A DNA stretch of 40,473 nucleotides, from positions 1 to 40,473 of the forward strand of contig CANCVE010000030.1 in assembly GCA_947381435.1 (NCBI GenBank), read 5' to 3'. Shown here one piece after another: positions 7,454-15,290 of the stretch. The stretch is from Chitinophagaceae bacterium (lineage in GTDB: Bacteria > Bacteroidota > Bacteroidia > Chitinophagales > Chitinophagaceae). Under the pieces are notes generated by a model. The model ran no database searches. It was not told the origin of the DNA and saw only the letters and a list, made by a program, of their open reading frames with translations. Positions within the stretch are counted from its first letter, which is position 1; every line of letters begins with the position of its first letter. The position numbers were made by a program, and so were the translations under genes.

Positions 7454-8080
7454 TTATAATTCAATAAAATTCTTCAAAATCCTCTCTCCTACCACCGATG
7501 ATTTTTCTGTATGGAACTGAACACCATAGAAATTATCCTTGTGAAATGCGGCACTATAAGGCTGCACATAATTGGTGGTGGCGATGGTATATTCATTTAA
7601 AGGAACAAAATAACTATGCACAAAATAGCAGTAACTATTCTCGTCCAAGCCTACCATCAAGGGAGATTTTAAATTGTAAAGCGTGTTCCATCCAATTTGA
7701 GGGACTTTTATATTGCTATCTTTTTCTGGACGAAAGAGTTTTACCGGCTGATGCAGAATATCCAAGCAAGGAGTATTATTCTCCTCAGAGAAAGTACAAA
7801 GCAATTGCATCCCCACACAAATGCCCAAAACAGGTTGCTTTAATTCTTTGATAACCGCATCAAGGTTATTCTCTTTTAGGCTATTCATGGCACTACTTGC
7901 TTCACCAACACCTGGGAATATTACCTTATCAGCCGCCATTATCTCTTCGTGATTATCGGTGACAATAGCTGAAACCCCAATCCTTTCCAAAGCATATAAC
8001 ACACTTTGAATGTTGCCTGCATTGTATTTTACAATAACAATATTGCCTCCTTCAGAAGTATTATTTATTTCAGTCTGCAT
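7454..8080 (-). CDS. hisH: Imidazole glycerol phosphate synthase glutaminase subunit HisH
   Basis: A class I glutamine amidotransferase that supplies ammonia to HisF. The 208-residue protein shows IVKYNAGNIQSV at the N-terminus, the oxyanion segment FPGVGEASSAM, the nucleophile elbow VLGICVGMQLLC (C88), and GVQFHTEKSS with the catalytic His near residue 191. About 13 extra residues, MQTEINNTSEGGN, precede the usual IVIVKY start. The ATG lies only 4 nt after the trpA stop, which implies translational coupling and physically joins the trp and his blocks. Confidence 0.95.
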   Translation of the reverse strand: MQTEINNTSEGGNIVIVKYNAGNIQSVLYALERIGVSAIVTDNHEEIMAADKVIFPGVGEASSAMNSLKENNLDAVIKELKQPVLGICVGMQLLCTFSEENNTPCLDILHQPVKLFRPEKDSNIKVPQIGWNTLYNLKSPLMVGLDENSYCYFVHSYFVPLNEYTIATTNYVQPYSAAFHKDNFYGVQFHTEKSSVVGERILKNFIEL

Positions 8081-8084
8081 TAAT

Positions 8085-8852
8085 TTATTTTAAGATACCC
8101 TCCAAAAAAGTCTTTGTTGTTTGTTCCACATTGGTAGAACCTTCCAAAGCCTTGATGTAAGCCGTGCCGATAATTGCCCCATTGGCATATTTGCAAGCAG
8201 CTGAGAACGTGGTTTTATCTTTAATACCAAAGCCAACCAATATTGGATTCTTCAATTTCATAGATTGTAAACGCTCCAAATACTTTTCTACTGCATTAAA
8301 GTCTTTTTCATTACCCGTTGTAGAAGAGGAGGATACAGCATACAAGAAGCCACTGCTCAAGGCATCAAGCTTTCTCACACGCTCTTCACTAGTTTCTGGT
8401 GTTACCAAAAAGATAAAGTCTAAACCGTACTTCTTAATTATTGCCCCATATTCAGTTTCATATTCATATTCGGGCAAATCGGGCAATATCAATCCATCAA
8501 CACCAACAGCGGCAGCATCAGCACAAAACTTTTCAAAGCCATATTGCAACACAGGATTCATGTAGCCCATTAAGATGATTGCAGCTTTTTTCTCTTTTAA
8601 CTCTCGTAACTGTTTAAATAAAGTTGCAATAGTCATTCCATTAGCCAAAGCAACAGAACTGCTAGCCTGAATTACAGGACCATCAGCCAAAGGATCGCTA
8701 TAAGGCATCCCAAGTTCTATAATATCAGCACCATTGGCTTGAAGTGTATTGATAATTGCAAGCGTACTATCCAATTGAGGATACCCCGCCGTACAATAAA
8801 CATTTAAAACATTGTTGGATTTATTCTTAAAAACTTCACTTAACTTACTCAT
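8085..8852 (-). CDS. trpA: Tryptophan synthase alpha subunit
   Basis: Cleaves indole-3-glycerol phosphate to indole and glyceraldehyde 3-phosphate and channels indole to TrpB. The 255-residue TIM barrel has the catalytic pair E46 and D57 in IIELGMPYSDPLADGPVIQ, then ILMGYMNPVLQYG, DGLILPDLPEYE, FLVTPETSEERV and the phosphate loop VGFGIKDKTT. The length is normal. It follows trpB after an 80-bp spacer of inverted 7-bp repeats and abuts hisH with 4 nt. Confidence 0.96.
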   Translation of the reverse strand: MSKLSEVFKNKSNNVLNVYCTAGYPQLDSTLAIINTLQANGADIIELGMPYSDPLADGPVIQASSSVALANGMTIATLFKQLRELKEKKAAIILMGYMNPVLQYGFEKFCADAAAVGVDGLILPDLPEYEYETEYGAIIKKYGLDFIFLVTPETSEERVRKLDALSSGFLYAVSSSSTTGNEKDFNAVEKYLERLQSMKLKNPILVGFGIKDKTTFSAACKYANGAIIGTAYIKALEGSTNVEQTTKTFLEGILK

Positions 8853-8858
8853 CTTTTT

Positions 8859-8940
8859 AATTAATAATTGATAATTTATAATTGATAACCTTTACCAGTG
8901 GATAATACAATTATCCATTGTCAATTATCAATTTATAATC
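8859..8940. repeat. Inverted 7-bp repeat arrays in the trpB-trpA spacer
   Basis: TTAATAA/TTGATAA/TTTATAA/TTGATAA-type heptamers on the left face TTATCCA/TTGTCAA/TTATCAA/TTTATAA on the right. The arms share AATTGATAATT and can pair in the mRNA. The last codons of trpB (Gly-Leu-stop) lie in the right array. Confidence 0.7.
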
Positions 8941-10150
8941 CCATCGCTTTCATGTAGGTAGCTAAATCTTTATCCCCACGTCCACTTAAACAAACTACTA
9001 CCACATCATTTGGTGTAAGGTTCAACCTTGACAAAGCCGCAAAAGCATGAGCTGTTTCCAACGCTGGGATGATGCCTTCAATTTTAGATATATGAAAGGC
9101 CGCTTCCAATGCTTCCTCATCGGTTGCAGAAAGAAAAGTGCCACGACCACTTTTAAATAAGTTAGCATGCAATGGACCGATACCAGGATAATCTAATCCG
9201 GCAGAAATGCTATGGGGTTCCACTACCTGACCATCTTCGGTTTGCATTACTAAACTTTTACTACCATGCAATACACCCGACTTGCCCAACTGCGTAGTTG
9301 CAGCACTCATGCCCGAAGTAATACCATGACCAGCAGCTTCTACAGCCACTAGTTGAACTGATAATTCATCCAAATAATGATAAAAAGCACCAGCGGCATT
9401 ACTACCTCCACCCACACAAGCCACAACGTGCGTAGGATTTTCGCTACCTGTTTTCTCCAAAAGCTGTGTTCTAATCTCCTCACTAATCACACTCTGAAAA
9501 CGTGCTACCATATCTGGATAAGGGTGCGGACCAACCACACTTCCAATTATATAATGTGTATCAACAGGGTTATTAATCCAATCTCTAATAGCTTCGTTGG
9601 TTGCATCTTTCAATGTCTTGCTACCACTAACCGCAGGAATTACTGTTGCACCAAGCAATTTCATACGGGCTACATTTGGTGCTTGACGCTCAATATCCTT
9701 TTCGCCCATATATACGATGCACTCCATTCCTTTCAATGCACAAACTGTAGCAGTGGCAACACCATGTTGGCCAGCACCGGTTTCGGCAATAATCCTTGTT
9801 TTGCCAAGTCTCCTTGCCAACAATATCTGCCCGATGGTATTATTTATCTTATGGGCTCCTGTATGACACAAGTCTTCGCGCTTTAGATAAATGTTCGAAT
9901 TAAGTTCCGCACTCAATCTTTCAGCATAAAATAAAGGCGTTGGTCTGCCCACATAATCTTTCAATAATTGCCTGAACTCTTCCTGAAAAGAAGGCTCAGC
10001 CATTATCTTCAAATAGCCTTCTTTCAATTCTGCCACATTCCTTTGCAACATTTCGGGAATGTACGCCCCGCCAAAACTTCCATAGTAACCATGTTCATTA
10101 GGATTTTGAAATCCTATTTCTTGCACCGGCTCTAACACATTTGTTCCCAT
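8933..10150 (-). CDS. trpB: Tryptophan synthase beta subunit
   Basis: The PLP enzyme that condenses indole with serine. The 405-residue TrpB1-type protein has [41 protein letters not shown] with the PLP lysine K101, [13 protein letters not shown], the phosphate-binding [10 protein letters not shown] and the C-terminal [12 protein letters not shown]. The length is normal. It follows the repeat-rich exported protein by 21 bp, so that gene is probably co-transcribed. Confidence 0.97.
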   Translation of the reverse strand: MGTNVLEPVQEIGFQNPNEHGYYGSFGGAYIPEMLQRNVAELKEGYLKIMAEPSFQEEFRQLLKDYVGRPTPLFYAERLSAELNSNIYLKREDLCHTGAHKINNTIGQILLARRLGKTRIIAETGAGQHGVATATVCALKGMECIVYMGEKDIERQAPNVARMKLLGATVIPAVSGSKTLKDATNEAIRDWINNPVDTHYIIGSVVGPHPYPDMVARFQSVISEEIRTQLLEKTGSENPTHVVACVGGGSNAAGAFYHYLDELSVQLVAVEAAGHGITSGMSAATTQLGKSGVLHGSKSLVMQTEDGQVVEPHSISAGLDYPGIGPLHANLFKSGRGTFLSATDEEALEAAFHISKIEGIIPALETAHAFAALSRLNLTPNDVVVVCLSGRGDKDLATYMKAMGL

Positions 10151-10171
10151 ATCCTTATTTATTAAATCTTC

Positions 10172-11488
10172 TTAATTTGTTTTAATCGAAATAGCTGGAT
10201 TATTATTACTGGTGCCACTTACATTATTATTTGCATCGTACAACACTTTTGTATTTCCAATCTTGTCAATTGTTCCATTATAATTATAACTTAGAGGTGT
10301 GCCTCCAATTGATTCAATATTACCATTATAATTATATCCTAACAGTGTATTTCCTACCGATTGTAACCTTCCCTCATAAGTATATTGTAAGGGAAGTGTA
10401 CCCACACTTTGCAACATCCCCCTGTAATCATACTGCGATGTAGTATTATTAGAAGTTGGCGAGGTTACACCCGAAATCCTTCCAAATTGAGTAACGTTTA
10501 TACTACTACCATTGTTGAAAAAACTAACCGTGTATTTACCATCCGTCGTCAAATTTATTTTATAATCAGCCGGAGGGTTATACGTTGTTGTTGTAGTTTG
10601 CTGCGGTTGACTAACCGTTGTGGGATTAGATGTTATAACAGGATTATTTGGCCTTGATTTTACCTTAATTGTTGGCGTTAATCCTCCCTGCGATGGCGCA
10701 GAAACTACAGGCGCAGTGTACGTAGTTTGCCTTTGAACTTGTGCAACACCATTCTTTTGTTGAGGATTTGCCCACTTATTATAAACTGTCTTATTCACAA
10801 CAGCTGTTGTATTTGCAGCTGGTTTAGTCCATGTTTTTGTTTTGGGCGCCCATTTATTGTACGTCTTTTTTACGGGTGCATTACCATAATTTTCAGTTGC
10901 TGCCAATTCAGTTGGATCCGTAACCATATCTGTTGTAGCCAAATTGCCCGATTGCTTCGAAGCAGCAGACTGACCATTTACTTTCTTTGTTCTTATTGGA
11001 TAATGTACTGTTTTCTTTACACCATAATCCACCAATGGTTGTGCATTGGGTGTCTTATATTGATAAGTATCTTCTGTAGAAGTAGTATTAACTTGTCCAG
11101 CAGAATTGTTATAAGACGGAGTCGCAGTTTTTTTATTATTAAAATTAATGGAAGGCGTCAATGTATTACCTCTTTCGAGAACTGGCTGCGAATTTTGAGT
11201 TTTATATTGATAAACCGTCTCTGAACTCTGATTCTGACCAGCATTATAATTTGTGTTTCCCACATTATAAGCGCTACTATCTACAGGCGGCGGTGGAACA
11301 TATCGAGGATTAAATAAGGCAGAATCATCCTTTTGTATTTCTGGTGTTTTAGTTTGAACATTGTTGGGAAGGATTGTCATAGAGCTATTCGGCTTTGAAG
11401 AAAGCGTACCAGTGAGTATCCTCGATTGGCCTGTAGCTGTAAGCTTCAAAGTGAACAATAAAAATAATATCCCTACAATTTGCTTCAT
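10172..11488 (-). CDS. Exported repeat-rich protein embedded in the trp operon
   Basis: A 438-residue protein of unknown function. Residues 1-20 (MKQIVGILFLLFTLKLTATG) form a signal peptide. The middle is low-complexity and rich in Thr, Asn, Gln and Pro, with paired motifs: TVYQYKTQNSQPVLERG and DTYQYKTPNAQPLVDYG, then KKTYNKWAPK and KTVYNKWANP. From about residue 330 to 420 come five tandem units of about 18 residues with consensus Y-x-Y-x-G-x-L/I-x-S-I/V-G-x-T-P-L, for example YTYEGRLQSVGNTLLGYNY. This is reminiscent of YD-type beta repeats. It sits between trpF and trpB with 21 bp to trpB. Nothing in it suggests an enzymatic role in tryptophan synthesis. Cell-envelope location is inferred from the signal peptide only. 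Confidence 0.8.
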   Translation of the reverse strand: MKQIVGILFLLFTLKLTATGQSRILTGTLSSKPNSSMTILPNNVQTKTPEIQKDDSALFNPRYVPPPPVDSSAYNVGNTNYNAGQNQSSETVYQYKTQNSQPVLERGNTLTPSINFNNKKTATPSYNNSAGQVNTTSTEDTYQYKTPNAQPLVDYGVKKTVHYPIRTKKVNGQSAASKQSGNLATTDMVTDPTELAATENYGNAPVKKTYNKWAPKTKTWTKPAANTTAVVNKTVYNKWANPQQKNGVAQVQRQTTYTAPVVSAPSQGGLTPTIKVKSRPNNPVITSNPTTVSQPQQTTTTTYNPPADYKINLTTDGKYTVSFFNNGSSINVTQFGRISGVTSPTSNNTTSQYDYRGMLQSVGTLPLQYTYEGRLQSVGNTLLGYNYNGNIESIGGTPLSYNYNGTIDKIGNTKVLYDANNNVSGTSNNNPAISIKTN

Positions 11489-11520
11489 TAATATAATTAA
11501 AATAAATAGAACCGAGAAAC

Positions 11521-11578
11521 GTTAGGAACGATAATCGCAAGTTTGAGTCGCTCTTAACTCGCGATTTTCGTTCCTAAC
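11521..11578. repeat. Long hairpin after trpF, related to an insertion in trpG
   Basis: GTTAGGAACGATAATCGC (11521-11538) and GCGATTTTCGTTCCTAAC (11561-11578) are inverted repeats with one mismatch and a 22-base loop. It lies 12 bp after the trpF stop. No T run follows on the minus strand, so it need not terminate. One minus-strand arm matches the sequence coding TrpG residues 124-131 (CGT-AGGAACG-AAATCGC-AGTT). Confidence 0.8.
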
Positions 11579-11590
11579 AATCCACGCCTC

Positions 11591-12223
11591 CTACCTCAAT
11601 CCAGTTACAAAGTTCCTAACTTTTTCCATGTCTTTCACACCTGGTGATATTTCAAACCGACTATTTACATCTACAGCAAATAAATCTTTTGCTACAGACG
11701 TCTTGCTAAAAGCCTGCAAAGCCGGAATATCTTCTGGCTGAATGCCTCCACTTATAAAAAATGGCTTTTCAATATTCAAATCCAACAAGGCATCCCAGTT
11801 AAACTTTTTGCCCGTACCACCGTAGCCAGCCCCCTCGGTATCGAACAAAAACATATCTGCCACCTCCTTATAATCTTTTATTTTCCAGAGTATATTATCA
11901 TCATCTGCCAGTCTGAAAGCCTTGATAACAGATATATAATCAGAAACTTTTTCGCAAGCTTTCGGGCTTTCATCACCATGAAGTTGCACCAAATACAAAC
12001 CACAACTGTCTACAGTTTGTAAAATTTCGTCGGATGGGGCATTTACAAATACCCCCACCTTATTTATTTTACCCTTGAGCTTTTTAATATTTATTGCCGG
12101 CGTATGTTTGAAAATATAGCGCGGACTTTTTGGATAGAAGATAAAGCCACAGAACTCTACCCCCATTTCATCAAGTTGTTTTACTTGATCCATATCCGTC
12201 ATTCCGCAAACTTTTATTCTCAT
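11591..12223 (-). CDS. trpF: Phosphoribosylanthranilate isomerase
   Basis: Amadori isomerisation of N-(5'-phosphoribosyl)anthranilate to CdRP. The 210-residue barrel has the catalytic cysteine C6 in IKVCGMTD and a GFIFYPKSPRYI segment. The catalytic Asp lies in LFDTEGAGYGGTGKKFNW, with FFISGGIQPEDI and a C-terminal VDVNSRFEISPGVKD. The length is typical. It follows trpC after a 129-bp gap that holds an inverted CACAAAG-type element. Confidence 0.96.
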   Translation of the reverse strand: MRIKVCGMTDMDQVKQLDEMGVEFCGFIFYPKSPRYIFKHTPAINIKKLKGKINKVGVFVNAPSDEILQTVDSCGLYLVQLHGDESPKACEKVSDYISVIKAFRLADDDNILWKIKDYKEVADMFLFDTEGAGYGGTGKKFNWDALLDLNIEKPFFISGGIQPEDIPALQAFSKTSVAKDLFAVDVNSRFEISPGVKDMEKVRNFVTGLR

Positions 12224-12260
12224 CTGCTTTTATTTATTTTTTAACACTAAGAACTATTTT

Positions 12261-12347
12261 ACCACAATGAACACTAAGGTTTTCCCAAAGAAACACAAAG
12301 ATTTTTCATAGTGTCCCTTGTGTTTTTTACCTTGTTTACTTTGTGGT
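12261..12347. repeat. CACAAAG-type inverted element in the trpC-trpF spacer
   Basis: ACCACAATGAACACTAAGG with CAAAGAAACACAAAG on the left faces CTTGTG...ACCTTGTTTACTTTGTGGT on the right, giving an imperfect hairpin of about 36-bp arms. It belongs to the same family as 16761-16902. Confidence 0.65.
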
Positions 12348-12352
12348 TAGAA

Positions 12353-13138
12353 CTACTTCGCTCTTAATTCCGTTACAAAATCAGCAAATGCAATCGTCGG
12401 GTCAGCCTGTTTCATAAAATGTTCCCCTATCAAAAATCCTTTGAAACCTGCTTTGCGTAAAAATACAATAGTATCAGTATTGTTTATACCACTTTCTGCA
12501 ACGGCTACTTTATTTGTTGGTATAGCCTTAATAAGTTGCGCCGAAGCCTCCACATTCACCACAAAATCCTTCAAATTCCTATTATTTACTCCAACCAAAT
12601 CTACTTCATCACAAATATGCCCCAACTCTTCGTCGTTATGTATTTCTAGCAACACTTCCAATCCCAAATTCTTTGCCGCAATAGCCAATTCCTTTGTCCT
12701 TTCAGCCGATAAACAAGCGGCTATCAACAATATCACCGATGCCCCATAAGCCTTCGCCTCTACCAATTGGTATTCATCAATCATAAAATCCTTTCTTAAA
12801 AGAGGGATTTGATTGATGGTTGCAGCCTCCAAATCTAACAATGTACCTCCAAAGAAATGACTATCCGTTAATACTGAGATGCCTGATGCCCCGTTTTGTG
12901 TATAAGCTTTTGTAACCTCTTCTACAGTTGACGTGTTGTTAATAACCCCTTTTGATGGCGATTGACGTTTATATTCTGCTATAATTCCTGTTTTGGTTTC
13001 ATCCAATAAGAATTTTTTAAGCGACAGACAAGGCTTTGCAAACAAAGGCATCGCCTCTAGTTGTGCAACACTTTTCAAGGCCTTTGCCTCTGCCACTTCT
13101 ATTTGTTTATGTGCAATTATTCTATCTAAAATATTCAT
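12353..13138 (-). CDS. trpC: Indole-3-glycerol phosphate synthase
   Basis: Closes the indole ring from CdRP. The 261-residue barrel has IIAEYKRQSPSKGVIN (catalytic Lys and phosphate contacts), ISVLTDSHFFGG, LLRKDFMIDEYQ, ASVILLIAACLS, EVLLEIHNDEEL, GVNNRNLKDFVV, VAESGIN and FLIGEHFM. The length is normal for a monofunctional TrpC. It follows trpD after a spacer filled by a 21-bp repeat array. Confidence 0.97.
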   Translation of the reverse strand: MNILDRIIAHKQIEVAEAKALKSVAQLEAMPLFAKPCLSLKKFLLDETKTGIIAEYKRQSPSKGVINNTSTVEEVTKAYTQNGASGISVLTDSHFFGGTLLDLEAATINQIPLLRKDFMIDEYQLVEAKAYGASVILLIAACLSAERTKELAIAAKNLGLEVLLEIHNDEELGHICDEVDLVGVNNRNLKDFVVNVEASAQLIKAIPTNKVAVAESGINNTDTIVFLRKAGFKGFLIGEHFMKQADPTIAFADFVTELRAK

Positions 13139-13204
13139 TTATAAAAAGAGTTATTTGTTTTTGAATGATTAAAAGCTGTTTATTGGCTCTCAATTATGTT
13201 CATC

Positions 13205-13430
13205 TAATGCCGCATTTGCTTGAACTTATGCCGCATTTGGTTAACCTTATGTCGCATTTGGTTAACCTTATGTCGCATTTGGTTAACACTTTGTTGCATT
13301 TGGTTAACACTTTGTCGCATTTGGTTAACACTTTGTCACATTTGGTTAACACTTTGTCGCATTTGGTTAACACTTTGTCGAATTTGGTTAACCTTATGTC
13401 GCATTTGGTTAACACTTTGCCGCAATTATT
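13205..13430. repeat. 21-bp tandem repeat array filling the trpD-trpC spacer
   Basis: About eleven copies of GTCGCATTTGGTTAACACTTT, or the variant with CCTTATG in place of CACTTTG, at a 21-bp period. Each is centred on the palindrome GTTAAC. The last, degenerate unit (CCGCAATTATTGC) overlaps the trpD stop codon at 13426-13428. Open frames of 79-95 codons across it on both strands are artefacts of the period being a multiple of three. Confidence 0.92.
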
Positions 13431-14418
13431 GCAAGGCAATCAGCTTTTGTAAAGCCCCTAAAGCCGCCCTACTTTCCAAACTAACCACTGCCGCCTGATA
13501 GGCATCTTCATAAGTTTTATAACTGCCCGTACAGTTCAATGCCATCGCCGAATTTGCCAAAACAACCGCATTCTGAGCGTAAGTGCCATTGCCTTCAATG
13601 ATATTTCTAAACATCTTGGCAGATTCCTCCACCGTATTTCCGCCATAAATATCCTCAGGCATCACCATTCTTTTGCCCAGTTGCTGCGGCGTTTTAATGC
13701 TTTCGCCTTTGTTGGTAATCACCTTAGTATCGTTGGTAAGTGATATTTCATCGTACCCATCCAAGCTATGGATAATGGTAAAAGCCCGCTCAGTCTGTTG
13801 TAAAAGATAGTTATAAATTCTCGCCATCTCCAAGTTATAAACCCCCACCAATTGATAAGTTGGTGAAGCAGGGTTAACCATTGGTCCCAGCATATTGAAG
13901 AAAGTACGTACGCCCAAATTCTTACGTATTGCCCCAACCGCCTTCAATGCAGGATGAAACAAAGGTGCATGCAAAAAGCAAATATTGGCTTCCTCAACTT
14001 CTTGTTTTAGTTTGGCAGTATCATTTTTGAATTTATACCCCAACTGCTCCATCACATTACTAGCCCCACTAATGCTCGATGCGCCATAGTTGCCGTGCTT
14101 TGCCACTTTTTGCCCAGCACCAGCCACAATAAAACAACTAAGGGTAGATATATTGAACGAATTTTTGCCATCGCCACCCGTTCCCACGATGTCTAAAAGC
14201 TGATGGTTGCCCAAATCAACCTTTACACAAAGTTGTAAAAGTGCATCCCTAAACCCCTGCAATTCCTCTATTGTAACGCTGCGCATGAGGTAAACCGTCA
14301 TAAATGAGGTAATCTCATGTTCGTTATAAGCACCACTTCCTATGCCCACAAGCGTATCCTTTGCCTGCTGATAAGAGAGTGTTTTATGCTCGAATAAATA
14401 TTGTAGTATCTTTTTCAA
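13426..14418 (-). CDS. trpD: Anthranilate phosphoribosyltransferase
   Basis: Transfers phosphoribose from PRPP to anthranilate. The 330-residue protein has the glycine loop DIVGTGGDGKNSFNIST (G79-G84), KHGNYGASSISGASNVMEQLG, the anthranilate-site FLHAPLFHPALKAVGAIRKNLGVRT, FNMLGPMVNPA and the DEISL motif near residue 225. The length is normal for a stand-alone TrpD. It follows trpG by 110 bp, and that gap carries a 22-bp perfect inverted repeat and an ATCATTYAA-rich stretch just before the ATG. Confidence 0.96.
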   Translation of the reverse strand: MKKILQYLFEHKTLSYQQAKDTLVGIGSGAYNEHEITSFMTVYLMRSVTIEELQGFRDALLQLCVKVDLGNHQLLDIVGTGGDGKNSFNISTLSCFIVAGAGQKVAKHGNYGASSISGASNVMEQLGYKFKNDTAKLKQEVEEANICFLHAPLFHPALKAVGAIRKNLGVRTFFNMLGPMVNPASPTYQLVGVYNLEMARIYNYLLQQTERAFTIIHSLDGYDEISLTNDTKVITNKGESIKTPQQLGKRMVMPEDIYGGNTVEESAKMFRNIIEGNGTYAQNAVVLANSAMALNCTGSYKTYEDAYQAAVVSLESRAALGALQKLIALQ

Positions 14419-14452
14419 TTGTGATTTGAATGATTTAAATGATTGAATGATT
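14419..14452 (-). promoter_or_regulatory. ATCATTYAA motif cluster upstream of trpD
   Basis: On the minus strand the 34 bp before the trpD ATG read as four copies of AATCATT/AATCA words separated by CA or TA. The same TTCAAATCATTTAA core stands before trpG (about 15228-15241) and trpE (about 16729-16742). It could be a dispersed repeat or a shared post-transcriptional signal. Confidence 0.35.
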
Positions 14453-14457
14453 TTAGA

Positions 14458-14541
14458 AAGTTATAAGTAATAGGTATTAGGTATTATGTAATAAGTAAAC
14501 CCATACTAGTTAAGGAACTTAATACCTATTACTTATAACTT
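14458..14541. repeat. 22-bp perfect inverted repeat built of heptamers, overlapping the trpG stop
   Basis: 14458-14479 and 14520-14541 are exact inverted repeats (AAGTTATAAGTAATAGGTATTA), each made of 7-bp words such as TTATAAG, TAATAGG and TATTAGG. The last codons of trpG (Val-Ile-Ser-Tyr-Lys-stop) are encoded inside the right arm. No T run follows, so it is more likely an mRNA hairpin than a terminator. Confidence 0.85.
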
Positions 14542-15212
14542 ATTACTTCCTGCTCCAGCCAGTTCCTCATTATCACTTCTCCACTTGGTGTAAGTACACT
14601 TTCAGGATGAAACTGTACCCCTTGCACATCATACGTTTTATGCTGTAATGCCATAATAAAGTTTTCTTTATCTCGAGCGGTCACTTCCAGTTCGGCAGGA
14701 AATCCTTCATCGCTAACCACCCAACTATGGTAACGACCTACAATGAATTCATCGCCTAGACCATTGAAAAGTTGACCTCCTATCGGGAATCGGAAGTCGG
14801 AAGTCGCAAATTCTGAAACTGGCGATTTACGTTCCTCACGATTAATGAATATTGGCGTTGCTATCCCATGATAAACCGAAGTAAGGTTGGTAAGCTTACC
14901 ACCAAAAGCCTGACCAATAGCCTGATGTCCCAAACAAACACCCAATATTGATTTAGTTGAGGCATATTGTTTTATGAGGGGCAACAATAAACCAGCTTCT
15001 TCAGGAATACCCGGACCTGGCGACAAAATAATCTTATTATATCTTTTAACGTCTTCAAGAGGAATTTCATCATTACGATAAACATCCACCTTTTGATGTG
15101 TAATCTTCTCAACCAAATGAACCAGATTGTAGGTAAATGAATCGTAGTTATCAAAAACCAGAATCTTCAATCCATCAAATCCTCCCTGTACCGATGCGTT
15201 TATATTTTCCAT
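14529..15212 (-). CDS. trpG: Anthranilate synthase glutaminase component
   Basis: A class I glutamine amidotransferase that supplies ammonia to TrpE. The 227-residue protein has ILVFDNYDSFTYNLVH, ILSPGPGIPEEAG, the nucleophile elbow ILGVCLGHQAIGQAFGG (C93), RYHSWVV and VQGVQFHPESVLTPSG with the catalytic His-Glu pair. It is about 35 residues longer than usual for three reasons. There is a 14-residue N-terminal extension (MENINASVQGGFDG). There is an insertion at about residues 124-145 (NREERKSPVSEFATSDFRFP) built of 7-bp repeats (minus-strand TTGCGAC, TTCCGAC, TTCCGAT, TCCCGAT). The C-terminal VISYK is encoded by the inverted heptamer repeat. The catalytic core looks intact. It lies 71 bp after trpE. 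Confidence 0.95.
   Translation of the reverse strand: MENINASVQGGFDGLKILVFDNYDSFTYNLVHLVEKITHQKVDVYRNDEIPLEDVKRYNKIILSPGPGIPEEAGLLLPLIKQYASTKSILGVCLGHQAIGQAFGGKLTNLTSVYHGIATPIFINREERKSPVSEFATSDFRFPIGGQLFNGLGDEFIVGRYHSWVVSDEGFPAELEVTARDKENFIMALQHKTYDVQGVQFHPESVLTPSGEVIMRNWLEQEVISYK
14782..14845. repeat. Heptamer repeat element inserted in frame in trpG
   Basis: Minus-strand heptamers AACGTAA, ATCGCCA, GTTTCAG, AATTTGC, GACTTCC, GACTTCC, GATTCCC. The first 25 bp match one arm of the hairpin at 11521-11578. TrpG homologues normally pass from an HG-x-ATP strand almost directly to LFNGL. Confidence 0.6.
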
Positions 15213-15249
15213 TGTTTAATTTTGATTAAATGATTTGAATGAAAAAAAT

Positions 15250-15290
15250 GATTCTTATTCACTCATAATTCATAGTTCATAACTCATATC
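15250..15290. repeat. Heptamer array at the trpE-trpG junction
   Basis: ACTCATA, ATTCATA, GTTCATA, ACTCATA on the plus strand. The TGA stop of trpE (15284-15286) lies in the last unit. Confidence 0.65.

Noticed and set aside
9377-9886. 169-codon plus-strand frame antisense to trpB
   Set aside because: Shadow of the strongly conserved trpB coding sequence, with Cys/His/Asn-rich composition typical of antisense translation.
11521-11578. Hairpin after trpF as an operon terminator
   Set aside because: No T run follows on the minus strand and trpB lies downstream in the same unit; it resembles a dispersed element instead.
13165-13498. Open frames of 79-95 codons (LSHLVNT-like and TKCDKVL-like repeats) across the trpD-trpC spacer
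   Set aside because: They are direct translations of the 21-bp array in three frames; no start context or non-repeat domain.
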